A stretch of 64,000 nt of DNA, taken from the NCBI GenBank assembly GCA_036287865.1, contig CP126743.1:930001-994000 (forward strand), written 5' to 3'. This document shows positions 27,248 to 36,404 of this stretch, in pieces; the stretch's first letter is position 1; the number at the start of each line of letters is the position of its first letter. Position numbers and translations under genes: made by a program. The stretch is from Fluviibacter phosphoraccumulans_A. GTDB taxonomy: Bacteria > Pseudomonadota > Gammaproteobacteria > Burkholderiales > Rhodocyclaceae. A model generated the notes under the pieces. That model was not told the origin of the DNA. It did no database searches and saw nothing but the letters and a program-made list of their open reading frames with translations.

Positions 27248-27553
27248 ATGACGACACTCACCAAGGCCGAAGTTTCCGACATCCTTTTTGAGAATCTCGG
27301 TCTGAATAAGCGCGAATCGAAGGATATGGTTGAGGCCTTCTTCATTGAGGTTGCCGACACCCTAAGCGCTGGCCAATGGGTCAAGCTGTCTGGCTTTGGC
27401 AACTTCCAGTTGCGTGACAAACCACAGCGTCCTGGTCGTAATCCGAAAACCGGGGAAGAAATTCCCATTACAGCACGCCGCGTGGTGACCTTCCACCCGA
27501 GCCAGAAGCTGAAGGATGAAGTCGAGCGCGTTCAGAAAACCGCACGTCACTAA
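27248..27553 (+). CDS. ihfA: Integration host factor, alpha subunit
   Basis: IHF bends DNA at specific sites as an alpha-beta heterodimer. From ATG 27248 (MTTLTKAEVSDILFENLGL) the protein has 101 residues with the DNA-minor-groove arm GRNPKTGEEIPITARRVVTFHPSQKLK at the C-terminus. It has the typical position after pheT. An in-frame start at 27224 would add eight residues without similarity. Confidence 0.94.
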   Translation: MTTLTKAEVSDILFENLGLNKRESKDMVEAFFIEVADTLSAGQWVKLSGFGNFQLRDKPQRPGRNPKTGEEIPITARRVVTFHPSQKLKDEVERVQKTARH

Positions 27554-27570
27554 TTTAGGCGTACGCTCTT

Positions 27571-27966
27571 ATGTCTGGTTTGTTCAGCCAGTCTGTGGTC
27601 GATACGGCGCCTGAAGCACCAAGCTCGGCCCTGCCACCGATTCCTGCCAAGCGTTACTTCACCATTGGTGAAGTCAGTAACCTATGCGGTGTAAAAGCCC
27701 ATGTGCTGCGTTATTGGGAACAGGAGTTTACACAGCTTAAGCCACTCAAGCGCCGTGGTAATAGACGCTATTACCAACATCACGAAGTGCTGCTGGTACG
27801 CCGTATACGTGAGCTTCTCTATGGTGAGGGTTATACGATCCATGGTGCACGTAATCAATTAAGCCACCCTGGGCATAATGCCGTGGCACCTTCGGCCAAT
27901 ACTGTTGGCGCGCCAACTGATTTGAAGGCAGTGCTTGGCGAAATTATTGATTTGTTGCGTATCTAA
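27571..27966 (+). CDS. MerR-family transcriptional regulator (ihfA-linked)
   Basis: The 131-residue protein has an extended N-terminus, then a MerR winged helix (YFTIGEVSNLCGVKAHVLRY, WEQEFTQLKPLKRRGNRRYY) at about residues 30-75, followed by a helix LLVRRIRELLYGEGYTIHGAR. There is no cysteine-rich metal site or large effector domain, so the signal is unknown. It follows ihfA by 17 bp, the usual place for this conserved regulator in beta- and gamma-proteobacteria. Confidence 0.9.
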   Translation: MSGLFSQSVVDTAPEAPSSALPPIPAKRYFTIGEVSNLCGVKAHVLRYWEQEFTQLKPLKRRGNRRYYQHHEVLLVRRIRELLYGEGYTIHGARNQLSHPGHNAVAPSANTVGAPTDLKAVLGEIIDLLRI

Positions 27967-28031
27967 TTCTGATTCGTTTGCTGTCTGAAGATTGAGTAAA
28001 AAGGCCCCATGTCGTAGAATATCGGGTTTGT

Positions 28032-28108
28032 CGGCGTGTAGCGCAGTCTGGTAGCGCACTAGTCTGGGGGACTAGGGGTCGCAGGTTCGAATCCTGTCAC
28101 GCCGACCA
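28032..28108 (+). tRNA. tRNA-Pro (anticodon GGG)
   Basis: A 77-base cloverleaf with acceptor stem CGGCGTG/CACGCCG and encoded ACCA. Anticodon stem CTAGT/ACTAG encloses CTGGGGG, giving GGG. The T-arm has GGTTCGAATCC. Confidence 0.96.
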
Positions 28109-28138
28109 TTTATTTGGCTGTATTAAGCTGTATTAATT

Positions 28139-28172
28139 AAACCGGTTTTGCGTATGCAAGCCGGTTTTTTTA
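28139..28172 (+). terminator. Terminator after tRNA-Pro
   Basis: AAACCGG pairs with CCGGTTT around a 15-base loop and continues into a T-run. It separates tRNA-Pro from the AT-rich hns promoter region. Confidence 0.8.
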
Positions 28173-28296
28173 TTCCTTTAAGTTTCTTGTAATAAAAAAG
28201 ACTTGATTCCCGTTAATTTGGATATTATTATATTCGTAATCGAGTTATTCTGATTCGAACCAGTTAATTTAAATAAAGCCTATTTTGGAGTTAATT

Positions 28297-28635
28297 ATGG
28301 ATCTGTCGACACTGAATGTAGAGCAATTAAAAGATTTGCTCAAAAAGATTCCAGCTGAAATCAAGCGCCGTACGGAAGAGGTTTCAAATGCGGCTCGTGA
28401 AGCTGCGATTGAAAAACTCAAGGCCATTGCACGTGAGCATGGTTATTCGCTGGAAGAGCTAGCAGGCACCAAGAAGCCGCGTAAATCGTCGGGTGGTGCA
28501 CGTAAGCCGGTAGCGCCGAAGTACGCTAATCCGTCGAACAGCGCAGAAACCTGGACAGGCCGTGGCCGCAAGCCGCTGTGGGTGCAAAATGTACTGAACC
28601 AGGGTCGTTCGCTGGATAGCCTGCTGATTCGCTAA
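28297..28635 (+). CDS. hns: H-NS family nucleoid protein (beta-proteobacterial short type)
   Basis: The 112-residue protein from ATG 28297 (MDLSTLNVEQLKDLLKKIP) has an N-terminal coiled coil (to about residue 55), a basic linker (KKPRKSSGGARKP) and the C-terminal DNA-binding core YANPSNSAETWTGRGRKPLWV with the TGRGRKP hook. H-NS proteins bind AT-rich DNA and silence foreign genes. The 120 bp upstream are clearly more AT-rich than the surroundings, consistent with autoregulation. The start is chosen over an in-frame upstream codon (28285) because GGAG is properly spaced from 28297. Confidence 0.93.
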   Translation: MDLSTLNVEQLKDLLKKIPAEIKRRTEEVSNAAREAAIEKLKAIAREHGYSLEELAGTKKPRKSSGGARKPVAPKYANPSNSAETWTGRGRKPLWVQNVLNQGRSLDSLLIR

Positions 28636-28649
28636 GGCGGTCTGTAAGT

Positions 28650-28686
28650 AAAAACGGGGTCGAGTGATCGACCCCGTTTTCTTTTG
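28650..28686 (+). terminator. Terminator after hns
   Basis: AAAACGGGGTCGA pairs with TCGACCCCGTTTT around GTGA, followed by CTTTTG. A strong GC stem with T-rich 3' side. Confidence 0.9.
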
Positions 28687-28747
28687 GGTCTTTGTATGAG
28701 AATTACCCAGCCCTTTGAGTTATCCTTATAGGCTAAACGAGGTGCTC

Positions 28748-29488
28748 ATGAATATTCTTCTTTCTAACGACGATGGTTATTTTGCGACTGGATTGGGCGT
28801 ACTCCATCAGTCCTTATTGTCGTTGGGTAAGTTAGAAGTTGTGGCTCCCGAGCGGGATAGAAGTGGTGCGAGTAATTCGTTGACGTTGGATCGACCGCTG
28901 ACTTTACGCACGGCACCTAATGGATTCCGCTTTGTGAATGGCACGCCAACGGATTGCGTGCATCTGGCTGTTACCGGCCTAATCGACACCTTGCCAGATC
29001 TGGTTGTCTCAGGCATCAATCATGGCGCCAACATGGGCGACGACACCGTTTATTCGGGTACTGTAGCTGCCGCCACAGAAGGTTTTTTGCTAAGTGTACC
29101 GGCCATGGCAGTGTCTTTGGTAGGTAAAGATGGTCGCCATTTTGATACGGCCGGACAGGTTGCCCGGGTACTTGCCGAGAAACTCATAAAACGTCCGGTG
29201 GGGCAACCGGTGTTGCTTAACGTTAATGTGCCCGATGTGCCTTTTGACCAATTGGCCGGTATGCGTGTTACGCGTTTGGGTAAACGGCATAAAGCGGAGC
29301 CGGTTATTCGGGCAGTGAATCCACGCGGCGAGACGGTTTACTGGGTTGGGTCTGCCGGCGCTGCACAAGATGCCGGGCCGGGTACTGATTTTTATGCGGT
29401 AGAGATGGGTTATGTTTCTATCACCCCATTGCGATTTGATCTGACCCATACCGATCAACTCGATGCGGTTCGTGGCTGGCTGGGATAA
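28748..29488 (+). CDS. surE: 5'/3'-nucleotidase SurE
   Basis: SurE is a metal-dependent nucleoside monophosphate phosphatase important for stationary-phase survival. From ATG 28748 it has 246 residues with NILLSNDDG (metal aspartates at about 8-9), APERDRSGASNSLTLDRPL near 37-55 and VSGINHGANMGDDTVYSGTV near 88-107. It begins the classic surE-pcm-nlpD-rpoS order, with pcm 3 bp behind it. The stress sigma factor gene in this operon is broken. Confidence 0.95.
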   Translation: MNILLSNDDGYFATGLGVLHQSLLSLGKLEVVAPERDRSGASNSLTLDRPLTLRTAPNGFRFVNGTPTDCVHLAVTGLIDTLPDLVVSGINHGANMGDDTVYSGTVAAATEGFLLSVPAMAVSLVGKDGRHFDTAGQVARVLAEKLIKRPVGQPVLLNVNVPDVPFDQLAGMRVTRLGKRHKAEPVIRAVNPRGETVYWVGSAGAAQDAGPGTDFYAVEMGYVSITPLRFDLTHTDQLDAVRGWLG

Positions 29489-29491
29489 TTA

Positions 29492-30163
29492 ATGAGTCGT
29501 GCTGCACTTGGTCAAGGTATGACCTCGGCTCGTACGTGGGCTCGCATGGTTGAACGTCTCCAACAGCAGGGGATCAAAGACAAAGGCGTGCTTGCGGCGA
29601 TTAACAAAGTCGAGCGGCACCTTTTTGTCGATGAGGCGTTTGCACATCGAGCCTATGAAGATACGGCATTGCCCTTAGGCCAGGGACAGACAATTTCACA
29701 ACCTTTTATTGTTTCGAGGATGATCGAGTGCCTCAGAGCGGGCGAGCGGCCGTTGGGTAAAACCCTTGAGATCGGAACAGGCTGCGGTTATCAGGCATCC
29801 GTGCTGGCTGGGTTGACCAAAGAAATCTATTCGATCGAGCGGCTAGCCGGTCTTATCGAGCGTGCCAAGATTAATCTTCGCGCTATCAAATGTTTTAATG
29901 TGCGCCTCAAGCATGGAGATGGTTACCTGGGTATTCCTGAGGTTGCATCATTTGATTCGATTATTCTGGCGGCAGCAGCGCCTAAAGTACCCGAAGCCCT
30001 CTTACAGCAAATGGCAGTTGGTAGCAGAATGGTTCTGCCTTTTGGCACATCAACCGATGCCGCGATTCAGCGTATGTTGGTTATTGAAAGAACAGAGACA
30101 GGTTGGAACGAGCAGTTGATGGAGCCCGTGAAATTTGTCCCGATGTTACCGGGTGTTGAATGA
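29492..30163 (+). CDS. pcm: Protein-L-isoaspartate O-methyltransferase
   Basis: Pcm repairs isoaspartyl residues in aged proteins using S-adenosylmethionine. The 223-residue protein has TALPLGQGQTISQPFIVSRM near residues 57-76 (substrate region), LEIGTGCGYQASVLAGL near 92-108 (methyl donor binding) and LKHGDGYLG. It overlaps nlpD by 4 bp (ATGA). Confidence 0.95.
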   Translation: MSRAALGQGMTSARTWARMVERLQQQGIKDKGVLAAINKVERHLFVDEAFAHRAYEDTALPLGQGQTISQPFIVSRMIECLRAGERPLGKTLEIGTGCGYQASVLAGLTKEIYSIERLAGLIERAKINLRAIKCFNVRLKHGDGYLGIPEVASFDSIILAAAAPKVPEALLQQMAVGSRMVLPFGTSTDAAIQRMLVIERTETGWNEQLMEPVKFVPMLPGVE

Positions 30164-30990
30164 CGCAGTCTGCAAATAAAATTGGGTTGATGGGGGCTGT
30201 GCTGCTAGCGATGCTGGCAGGCTGCACCTCGCTTTCGAAAGCGCCGGTAGATAATGGTAAATCCGCCTCGGTATCGCCTTATCCGCCGTTGCCCAAAGAC
30301 TGTACACAGACGTGGACGGTGCGCAAGGGTGACACCCTGATTGGTATCGCACTGGATGCCGGTGCTGACTACCGAGACCTTGCGGCAATGAATCAGTTGG
30401 CTAATCCCAATATTATTCAGCTGGATCGCACGCTTTGCGTCAGGCGCTCTACCACGAAGGGTATGAAGAAAGCGCCGCAAGCCGGTACGGCTGCAAATGC
30501 TGCTGCTAAGCCAGCAGACAAGTTGGGTGATACCGAGAAGCCAGCGACTGCGGTGAGCAAAAAACCGGTTGAAGACATGCCAAGCACATCAGCGGCAACC
30601 TCTGCCGCCATGGCTGACGGGGTCAAGTTTGCGTGGCCAGCCAAGGGCAAAGTTATTGCTGGCTTTAATGAGTCCTCTAATAAGGGCATTAATATCGCTG
30701 GCAAGATGGGTGAGCCGGTTGATGCGGCAGCAGAGGGCAAAGTCGTTTACGCAGGCTCCGGTTTGCGTGGCTACGGCAATCTGGTGATTATCAAACACGA
30801 TGGTAACTATCTGACGGCCTACGCACATAACAGTAAAATTTTTGTTAAAGAGGGTGAGGCGGTCAAACGCGGGCAGCGTATTGCTGACATGGGTGATAGT
30901 GATGCGGATACGGCGATGTTGCACTTTGAGGTCCGGCGCCAGGGTAAGCCGGTGGATCCGATGAAGTTCCTGAACCAGCGCGGCACCTAA
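30160..30990 (+). CDS. nlpD: Lipoprotein NlpD (LysM plus degenerate M23)
   Basis: NlpD activates the amidase AmiC during cell separation. The 276-residue protein has a lipobox (LAMLAGC near residue 22), a LysM domain (WTVRKGDTLIGIALDAGADY near 49-68), an Ala/Lys-rich linker and a C-terminal M23 domain (about 165-270). The M23 zinc site is degenerate: the usual HxGxD reads NKGIN, while YAHNS and LHFEV remain, so it is an activator rather than an endopeptidase. It ends 1 bp before the start of the rpoS remnant. Confidence 0.93.
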   Translation: MTQSANKIGLMGAVLLAMLAGCTSLSKAPVDNGKSASVSPYPPLPKDCTQTWTVRKGDTLIGIALDAGADYRDLAAMNQLANPNIIQLDRTLCVRRSTTKGMKKAPQAGTAANAAAKPADKLGDTEKPATAVSKKPVEDMPSTSAATSAAMADGVKFAWPAKGKVIAGFNESSNKGINIAGKMGEPVDAAAEGKVVYAGSGLRGYGNLVIIKHDGNYLTAYAHNSKIFVKEGEAVKRGQRIADMGDSDADTAMLHFEVRRQGKPVDPMKFLNQRGT

Positions 30991-30991
30991 A

Positions 30992-32072
30992 ATGCCACAC
31001 ACACCGGAACGTCAGTTGCACGATGAGCGTTCCGGTAGTGTGGCAGAGCACAATGACGACAGCATAAATCTTGACTCAGCCGCCGCGCCGGGGGCAGTGT
31101 CTTTTCAGGAAGAACCGGCGGATGATGACTTGCAATCGCTTGCCGAGGTGCTTGAAGCCCTACCATTAGATGGTGAAGAAGTTGCCGTTCAAGCGGTGCA
31201 GGATAAATCCGGTCCAGACCGGTTTGCAGCGGATGTGACACAAACCTATCTCAATGAAATTGGTGCGCGCGCCTTATTGACGCCAGCCGAAGAGTTGGAA
31301 CTGGCGCGACGGGTCAAGCAGGGTGATTTTGCTGCGCGTCAGGAAATGGTTGAGCGTAATCTTAGGTTGGTGGTGTTAATTGCTCGGCGGTATATGAACC
31401 GTGGATTGTTTTTGCTGGATTTGATTGAAGAAGGCAATCTCGGGCTGATGCATGCACTGGATAAATTTGATCCGGAGCGCGGGCTTTAGGTTTTCAACCT
31501 ATGCTTCCTGGTGGATTCGGCAAAGTGTCGAGCGGGCGTTGATCAATCAGGGACGATTGGTCCGCTTGCCGGTACATCTGGTTCGGGAGATCAATGGCAT
31601 TTACTGACAGCGTCGGCAATTTGCAGCCAAGCATGCCAGGGAACCCTCGCTAGAAGAACTCGCAGGTTTGATGGGTAGACCCTGTGATGAGATTAAAACG
31701 TTGCTGCAACGAAGCGAGCAGACGCGATCGCTCGATCAACCGGTTGACACGGGTTCGATGCATACCTTGGGTGAGCTGATGCCAGATGAACAGGGTGACG
31801 ACCCGCATGAGTCTTTGGCGAACTCGGAATCAGTCACGCTGTTGCTGGCCTGGGTAGATATGCTGCCGGAACGACAGCGACAGGTCATAGAGCGACGCTA
31901 TGGCTTGCGTGGTGGGGAGCCAGAAACTCTGGAGGCTATTGCGGCTGGTTTGGATTTAACCAGAGAGCGCGTACGGCAGATTCAGTCAGAAGCCTTGGTC
32001 CGCTTGCAGGGTATTGTTCGGGGGCGTCGATTGACGCCCGATTCTTTACTCTGGGTCGTTGCGCGTCAATGA
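30992..32072 (+). pseudogene. rpoS: Broken stationary-phase sigma factor gene (rpoS)
   Basis: The first 165 codons encode the RpoS N-terminus through region 2 (DVTQTYLNEIGARALLTPAEE, ERNLRLVVLIARRYMNRGL, DLIEEGNLGLMHALDKFDPERG). One extra C at about 31484 shifts the frame to a TAG at 31487. Without it the text reads GFRFSTYASWWIRQSVERAL. A second lesion, TGA at 31605-31607, interrupts region 3; a CGA codon there would restore reading. The rest encodes region 4 with MLPERQRQVIERRYGL and LTRERVRQIQSEAL to 32072. Two independent lesions argue for true loss of the general stress sigma factor. The 3' end overlaps convergent mltB by 27 bp. Confidence 0.9.
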
Positions 32073-33155
32073 GGTGCTGATTGGTGTTCCGCGTGCCTCG
32101 CGAATGGCAGCGCCAAGGTCAATAACCGACATGGCATACGCCGCAGAACGGTTATACCGAGTTATCACATAATAGTTCTGTAACCCCAGCCAATAGTCTG
32201 TTGCCTGATTGGTGGTGGAAAGACTGACCAGTGTTGCCAGTGTGTCATCCCGTAGCGTGCTGCTAAATGTAAAGCCGGCCTTTTGATAGGCTTCAAGACT
32301 TATGCCAGGTTTGATATCGACCTTTTCAAAGGTGCTGGGTAACGGATTTGGTGCAACTACCGGGATTACGGCGACATGACCGGTTTGCCAGCCGTGTGAT
32401 TTGAGGAAGTTACCGACACTACCAATCGCGTCGGTCGGACTTTGTTTAAGATCAATACGGCCATCGCCATCAAAATCAACGCCCCAGCGTCGTTGACTGC
32501 TGGGCATAAATTGCGGAATGCCCATAGCGCCAGCAAAAGATCCTTTGGTGTTGGCCAGATCAAGCTGATTTTCACGGGCGAGTAACAGATATTGCTCGAG
32601 CTCAGACTGGAAGAACTCACGTCGACGTTCTCCATAAAAGCCGATCGTGGCGAGGGCATTCAATACGCTGAAGCTGCCCATGTTGCGACCGTATTCAGTT
32701 TCGACACCAATAATGGCCACGATGATTTCGGCAGGCACCCCAAATTGTTTCTCAGCCCGGGTTAATTGGTCAGAATAGGTATCCCAGAAATCAATGCCGC
32801 GATTGATTCTGCGCTGGTTCACGAAGCGGCTACGATAGGCTGCCCAGTTGGGCGTGAGTTGGGCTGGCGCGGGTGCCATGATGCGCACGACCCGATTGTC
32901 TGGCCGCTGTTGGTCGAATAAGGTGGTGAGCGACGCACTATCAAAGCCGTGGCGTTCCTGCATGTCGGCAATGAACTGCTGTACATCGGGGTTGCTCGAC
33001 ATCAATGGTTGCTTTGTTGCCTCTACAGGCGTTTTTTTTGCTTTGGTTTTAGCTATAGCGTCTATCGGTAGTGCTAATCCGCCGATGAGAAGACAAACCA
33101 ATGGAATAATGGAGGCGCGCAAACAATACAATGCGCTGTGATAAGTGCGTGTCAT
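32046..33155 (-). CDS. mltB: Lytic murein transglycosylase B
   Basis: MltB cleaves glycan strands of peptidoglycan. The 369-residue protein has an N-terminal export signal (LRASIIPLVCLLIGGLALPI) and a lytic transglycosylase domain with AEIIVAIIGVETEYGRNMGS near residues 142-161 (catalytic Glu near 152), SFAGAMGIPQFMPSS near 207-221 and the calcium-loop-like DFDGDGRIDL near 228-237. No convincing lipobox is seen, so it may be soluble periplasmic. It is convergent with rpoS. Confidence 0.93.
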   Translation of the reverse strand: MTRTYHSALYCLRASIIPLVCLLIGGLALPIDAIAKTKAKKTPVEATKQPLMSSNPDVQQFIADMQERHGFDSASLTTLFDQQRPDNRVVRIMAPAPAQLTPNWAAYRSRFVNQRRINRGIDFWDTYSDQLTRAEKQFGVPAEIIVAIIGVETEYGRNMGSFSVLNALATIGFYGERRREFFQSELEQYLLLARENQLDLANTKGSFAGAMGIPQFMPSSQRRWGVDFDGDGRIDLKQSPTDAIGSVGNFLKSHGWQTGHVAVIPVVAPNPLPSTFEKVDIKPGISLEAYQKAGFTFSSTLRDDTLATLVSLSTTNQATDYWLGLQNYYVITRYNRSAAYAMSVIDLGAAIREARGTPISTSLTRNDPE

Positions 33156-33309
33156 AGGGGAGAGCTTTTTAATTTTTTCACATTTACCGTCCTTCGTCTC
33201 ATGCCCTTGAACCCCTGCCCGAATGGGCAGATAATTGCTAAAAATAATCAGATCCCATGTATCAGCATGGGCGGGGCGTTCTTATGCGCCAGGGGGAGGG
33301 GTAGGTTTT

Positions 33310-34233
33310 ATGAACACCGCATTTATTACACATCCGGATTGCCTAAAGCACGACATGGGTGACCTCCATCCAGAGGCCCCGGGTCGGCTGACGGCTATTA
33401 ACGATCACCTCATTGCTCAGGGGATCGATATGTATTTCACCCATTACGATGCGCCGTTGGCAACGCTGGAGCAATTGATGCTCGTGCATCCAGCCTTTCA
33501 CGTAAAAAAGGTTAAAGATACGTCGCCGGCTTTCGGTATCGCCCATCTTGATCCGGATACTGCGATGAACCCCCATACCTGGCAGGCGGCGCTGCGCTCT
33601 GCCGGGGCGGGCATCCTGGCCGTAGATATGCTCATGGAAAAGAAGGCTGAGAATGCCTTTTGTGCCATTCGTCCGCCCGGACATCATTGCGAACGCGAAA
33701 CCCCCATGGGGTTCTGCTTTTTCAATAACATTGCAATTGCCGCTCATTACGCCTTAACGCACCATAAACTCGAACGCGTTGCCATCATTGATTTTGATGT
33801 GCATCACGGCAATGGTACCGAGAATATTTGTGCCGGTGACGAGCGGATTCTCATGTGCAGCATATTCCAGCATCCCTTTTACCCCTATTCGGGAACCGAC
33901 AAGCCGGCCGCCAACATGGTCAATGTGCCCCTGCCCGGTGGGTCGGGTGGTGAGGAGCTACAGGCAGCTGTTCTGGAGTCATGGATACCGCGTCTGGATG
34001 AGTTCAAACCCCAGATGATTTTCATCTCCGCGGGCTTTGATGCACATTACGAAGATGATATGGGCGGCATGAAACTCTTCGAAAAAGATTATGCCTGGGT
34101 CACCACCCAGTTGAGGGATGTTGCAGTGCGGCATGCGAATGGGCGGATTGTATCCATGCTGGAGGGTGGGTACGTGATGTCTGCATTGGCCAGAAGCGTT
34201 ACTGCCCACTTGCGGGCACTCGCTGAAATCTAA
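33310..34233 (+). CDS. Histone deacetylase-family amidohydrolase
   Basis: The 307-residue protein from ATG 33310 (MNTAFITHPDCLKHDMGDLHPE) belongs to the zinc-dependent arginase/deacetylase fold: FCAIRPPGHHCERETPMGFCFFNN near residues 117-140, IIDFDVHHGNGTENI near 159-173 (metal Asp/His) and FISAGFDAHYEDDMGG near 238-253. Bacterial members act on acetylpolyamines or acetyl-lysine proteins. A role in reversing acetylation of Acs is possible in principle, but nothing here shows it. A GGGGGAGGGG ribosome binding region precedes the start. Confidence 0.92.
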   Translation: MNTAFITHPDCLKHDMGDLHPEAPGRLTAINDHLIAQGIDMYFTHYDAPLATLEQLMLVHPAFHVKKVKDTSPAFGIAHLDPDTAMNPHTWQAALRSAGAGILAVDMLMEKKAENAFCAIRPPGHHCERETPMGFCFFNNIAIAAHYALTHHKLERVAIIDFDVHHGNGTENICAGDERILMCSIFQHPFYPYSGTDKPAANMVNVPLPGGSGGEELQAAVLESWIPRLDEFKPQMIFISAGFDAHYEDDMGGMKLFEKDYAWVTTQLRDVAVRHANGRIVSMLEGGYVMSALARSVTAHLRALAEI

Positions 34234-34345
34234 TCTTCGGCTAGAATAGTGGGGTTTTCGGGGAAGACTACCGGTATTCAAGGTGGCTGATTTCCTACAT
34301 TCTGTTTAACGTCGTAGTTTCGCCATTTTCAAGGATGGTTTACTG

Positions 34346-35218
34346 ATGATCACCGGTTCGATAGTCGCCATTGTTACACCCATGCAAGAAGATGGTTCGC
34401 TTGATCTGGAAGCGTTTCGCAACCTGGTCGATTTCCATATTCGCGAAAAGACGGATGCCATCGTTGTCGTTGGTACAACGGGTGAGTCGCCAACGGTCGA
34501 TGTTGATGAGCATTGCCAGCTGATTGAAATTGCGGTTGCCCATTCAGCAGGGCGTATCCCCATTATTGCCGGCACTGGTGCTAATTCCACCAAGGAAGCC
34601 ATTTATCTCACCCAACACGCAAAAGATGCGGGTGCCGATGCCGGTTTGTCGGTCGTACCTTATTACAACAAGCCCTCTCAAGAAGGTTTGTATCAACACT
34701 ATCGCAGCATTGCAGAAGCCGTGCCGCTCCCTTTGATTCTTTATAACGTACCAGGTCGTACCGTTGCTGATATGAGCAACGACACGATTCTGCGTCTGGC
34801 TCAAGTGCCAGGCATTATTGGCGTTAAAGATGCCACAGGCAACCTGGATCGTGCCTGGGATCTGATTGAGCGCGCCCCTAAAGATTTTGTGCTGTATTCC
34901 GGTGATGATATGACCTGTATGGCCACCATTCTGATGGGCTATCACGGTAATATTTCGGTAACGGCCAATGTTGCGCCGCGCGCCATGCATGATATGTGTG
35001 CCGCTGCTGCTGTGGGTAATGCTGCTGAAGCCGTGCGTATTAACCGCCCGCTGATTGGCTTGCACCGCCATCTATTCTGCGAAGCTAATCCGATTCCGGT
35101 GAAGTGGGCAGTTGCCGAGATGGGGTTGATGTCCCATGGGCTTCGTTTACCTCTAACGCCACTGGCACCGGCGTTCCATGAACGCGTGCGCGCCGCCATG
35201 AAGCAGGCAGGACTCTGA
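34346..35218 (+). CDS. dapA: 4-hydroxy-tetrahydrodipicolinate synthase
   Basis: DapA condenses pyruvate with aspartate semialdehyde in the lysine/diaminopimelate pathway. The 290-residue protein has VVVGTTGESPTV near residues 36-47, the catalytic tyrosine in LYNVPGRT near 133 and the Schiff-base lysine in GVKDATGNL near 161. It lies 4 bp from bamC, an arrangement shared with enterics (dapA-bamC). Confidence 0.96.
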   Translation: MITGSIVAIVTPMQEDGSLDLEAFRNLVDFHIREKTDAIVVVGTTGESPTVDVDEHCQLIEIAVAHSAGRIPIIAGTGANSTKEAIYLTQHAKDAGADAGLSVVPYYNKPSQEGLYQHYRSIAEAVPLPLILYNVPGRTVADMSNDTILRLAQVPGIIGVKDATGNLDRAWDLIERAPKDFVLYSGDDMTCMATILMGYHGNISVTANVAPRAMHDMCAAAAVGNAAEAVRINRPLIGLHRHLFCEANPIPVKWAVAEMGLMSHGLRLPLTPLAPAFHERVRAAMKQAGL

Positions 35219-35222
35219 TCTA

Positions 35223-36404
35223 ATGAAGTTAATCACCCGTCGTTCACTACAACTTGGCCTGGTTGCATTGGCCACCCTGGTTGCTGGATGTTCTTACTTG
35301 CCCGAATCGAAGAAGATCGACTACGGCACGGCGGCTAAAGCGCCGCCACTGGATATTCCACCGGATCTGACGCGCCCAACGAATAGCGGTCAGTATGCTG
35401 CGCCTAATGTGTCGACGACGGGTACGGCCGTGTTCTCGCAGATCAATGCCAAAAATAAAGTGGCGCAACGTCAGAACTCAGACGAAACCGTGCTGCCGGA
35501 TGGTGCGCGCGGTGTCGCCAAAGTTGAGCGTCAGGGTAATCATCGCTGGCTGGTCGTGACCGTGCCCGAGGATAAGGCCTGGAATGTTACCAAGGCTTTC
35601 TGGCAGGAAAATGGCTTTATTCTCAAAAGCGAGAATCCGCAGACTGGCGTGATGGAAACAGATTGGGCTGAAAATCGCGCTAGCGTTCCCGGCGGGGCTA
35701 TCCAGGGTTTCCTGGGTAAAGTGCTCGGCACCTTGTATTCAACGGCAGAACGTGACAAATATCGTACGCGTCTTGAAAAGGGTACAAAGCCGGGTACGAC
35801 TGACATCTTCATTAGCCATCGGGGCATGGTTGAAGTGTATGTCACCGAGGGCAAAAGTGAAACACGCTGGCAGCCGCGTGATGCTGATTCAACGCTTGAA
35901 GCAGAAATGTTGCGTCGCCTGATGTTCAAGTTTGATGGTGTCGACGAAGTTGAAGCCAAAAAACTGGCTAAGGACTTTGATGGTGGTAAATCAGTTTCGG
36001 CAGACAAAGCTAAGATAGCAACCGCACCGGATGGTGGTGCCATGCTGGTTGTGGATGACAACTTTGATCGCAGCTGGCGCCGAATTGGCCTCGCTCTGGA
36101 TCGGGTTGGCTTTACGGTTGAAGATCGCGAGCGCGCCAGCGGTTTGTATTACGTACGCTATGTCGACTCCGATGACAAATCGGTTAGCGAGAAGAGCGGT
36201 GGCGGTTTCTGGTCTAGCCTGGCTTTCTGGCGCAGTAAGGATGACAAGGTGCCCACCAAGGTTCAGTATCGTATCAGTGTTCGTGAGCAACAATCAGGTG
36301 GTCCGACCAATGTGATTGTTCTGGCGCCAGGCAACTCTGGCCAGGCGGATGTATCGCCGATTGCACGTCAGATTCTGGATCTGCTGCTTCAGCAATTACG
36401 GTGA
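35223..36404 (+). CDS. bamC: Outer membrane assembly lipoprotein BamC (NlpB/DapX)
   Basis: BamC is a lipoprotein of the BAM complex that inserts outer-membrane barrels. The 393-residue protein starts with a signal and lipobox (LVALATLVAGCSYLPESKKI; Cys near residue 23), a proline-rich unstructured segment (APPLDIPPDLTRP), and two helix-grip domains (about 95-210 and 275-390). The C-terminal domain contains a serine/lysine-rich loop. Its stop codon overlaps the GTG start of the next gene. Confidence 0.92.
   Translation: MKLITRRSLQLGLVALATLVAGCSYLPESKKIDYGTAAKAPPLDIPPDLTRPTNSGQYAAPNVSTTGTAVFSQINAKNKVAQRQNSDETVLPDGARGVAKVERQGNHRWLVVTVPEDKAWNVTKAFWQENGFILKSENPQTGVMETDWAENRASVPGGAIQGFLGKVLGTLYSTAERDKYRTRLEKGTKPGTTDIFISHRGMVEVYVTEGKSETRWQPRDADSTLEAEMLRRLMFKFDGVDEVEAKKLAKDFDGGKSVSADKAKIATAPDGGAMLVVDDNFDRSWRRIGLALDRVGFTVEDRERASGLYYVRYVDSDDKSVSEKSGGGFWSSLAFWRSKDDKVPTKVQYRISVREQQSGGPTNVIVLAPGNSGQADVSPIARQILDLLLQQLR

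Noticed and set aside
31480..31610. Programmed frameshift in rpoS
   Set aside because: No slippery heptamer or pseudoknot at the shift, and a second in-frame stop follows.
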